Source: an uncultured Ruminococcus sp.
GTDB lineage: Bacteria; Bacillota; Clostridia; Oscillospirales; Ruminococcaceae
Assembly: GCA_947175005.1 (NCBI GenBank)
Contig: CAMWLD010000136.1
Coordinates: 1-6,416 of the forward strand
DNA length: 6,416 nucleotides
Direction of reading: 5' to 3'
Shown piece by piece: positions 6,180-6,416 of the stretch. The notes under the pieces were generated by a model. The model saw nothing but the letters and a program-made list of their open reading frames with translations. It had not been told where the DNA came from and did no database searches. The first letter of the stretch is position 1. The number at the start of each line of letters is the position of its first letter. The translations under genes were made by a program, and so were the position numbers.

Positions 6180-6416
6180 AAAAATCTCCTTTCAATTTTT
6201 CCCGCAAAATATTTCTTGCACGAAATAACCTTGTTTTGACCGCAGACAGCGAAATTTTAAGCATTCCGCTTATCTCTTCCACAGAAAAGCCCTCACAGTA
6301 AAAAAGCACAAAAACTATGCGGTATTTTTCATCAAGAGCGTTCACTGCTTCATAAACTTCATGTCCGGATTCATCTTCAAAATGCTGTCCGGGTGCTGCA
6401 ATATCCTCAATACGTT
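6172..6416 (-). CDS. ECF sigma factor, C-terminal part (5' end outside window)
   Basis: The last 80 residues and stop of a sigma factor whose start lies beyond the right edge. They contain all of sigma region 4: a helix starting at VNALDEKYRIVFVLFY and the helix-turn-helix SVEEISGMLKISLSAVKTRL, followed by a basic RARNILREKLKG tail that ends the protein, as is normal for ECF factors. Region 4 reads the -35 element. The TAA stop (6174-6172) lies inside the start of the anti-sigma-like gene, an 8-base overlap that implies translational coupling and a matched sigma/anti-sigma pair. Region 2 and the promoter are not in view, so autoregulation cannot be judged. Confidence 0.92.
   Translation of the reverse strand, partial: RIEDIAAPGQHFEDESGHEVYEAVNALDEKYRIVFVLFYCEGFSVEEISGMLKISLSAVKTRLFRARNILREKLKGDFYE

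Noticed and set aside
1..6416. Search for transfer RNAs, CRISPR arrays, insertion sequence ends, toxin-antitoxin pairs or defence genes
   Set aside because: None was seen on reading both strands: no spaced repeat array, no transposase or integrase motif and no cloverleaf.

Overview
The window reads as chromosomal DNA of a Gram-positive anaerobe of the class Clostridia, most like Ruminococcus or a relative. This rests on family resemblance, moderate GC, strong AAGGAGG-type ribosome sites, TTGACA/TATAAT promoters, and an ECF sigma gene followed by a membrane anti-sigma gene of the DUF4367 kind. It is an inference; no rRNA or other marker gene is present.

Layout. (1) Bases 1-1304, minus strand: a sigma-70/ECF sigma factor with a GTG start, cut by the left edge. 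After sigma regions 2 and 4 the protein runs on for about 280 visible residues that include a second helix-turn-helix. (2) Bases 1305-1389: a short intergenic stretch with an ECF-type promoter-like sequence, so this sigma factor may activate its own gene. (3) Bases 1390-2823, minus strand: a complete radical SAM protein with an N-terminal cobalamin-binding-type domain. (4) Bases 2824-3009: a divergent promoter region. (5) Bases 3010-4647, plus strand: four small genes, namely a Nudix hydrolase, a TIGR04076-family protein, a GNAT acetyltransferase and a small protein of unknown function. The last three are closely packed behind their own consensus promoter. (6) Bases 4648-4742: a bidirectional terminator between convergent genes. 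(7) Bases 4743-6416, minus strand: a transmembrane anti-sigma-like protein whose start overlaps the end of an ECF sigma gene cut by the right edge.

How it fits together. Two different extracytoplasmic-type sigma systems flank a small metabolic or detoxification cassette. The right one has the usual plan: sigma factor plus translationally coupled membrane partner with a large extracellular part. The left one shows no separate anti-sigma gene in view and instead carries a long C-terminal extension on the sigma polypeptide itself, which may be its sensor or regulator. No mobile element, RNA gene, CRISPR array or integration site was seen. The most interesting parts are the fused sigma factor with its duplicated helix-turn-helix, its candidate self-promoter, and the neighbouring B12-type radical SAM gene.
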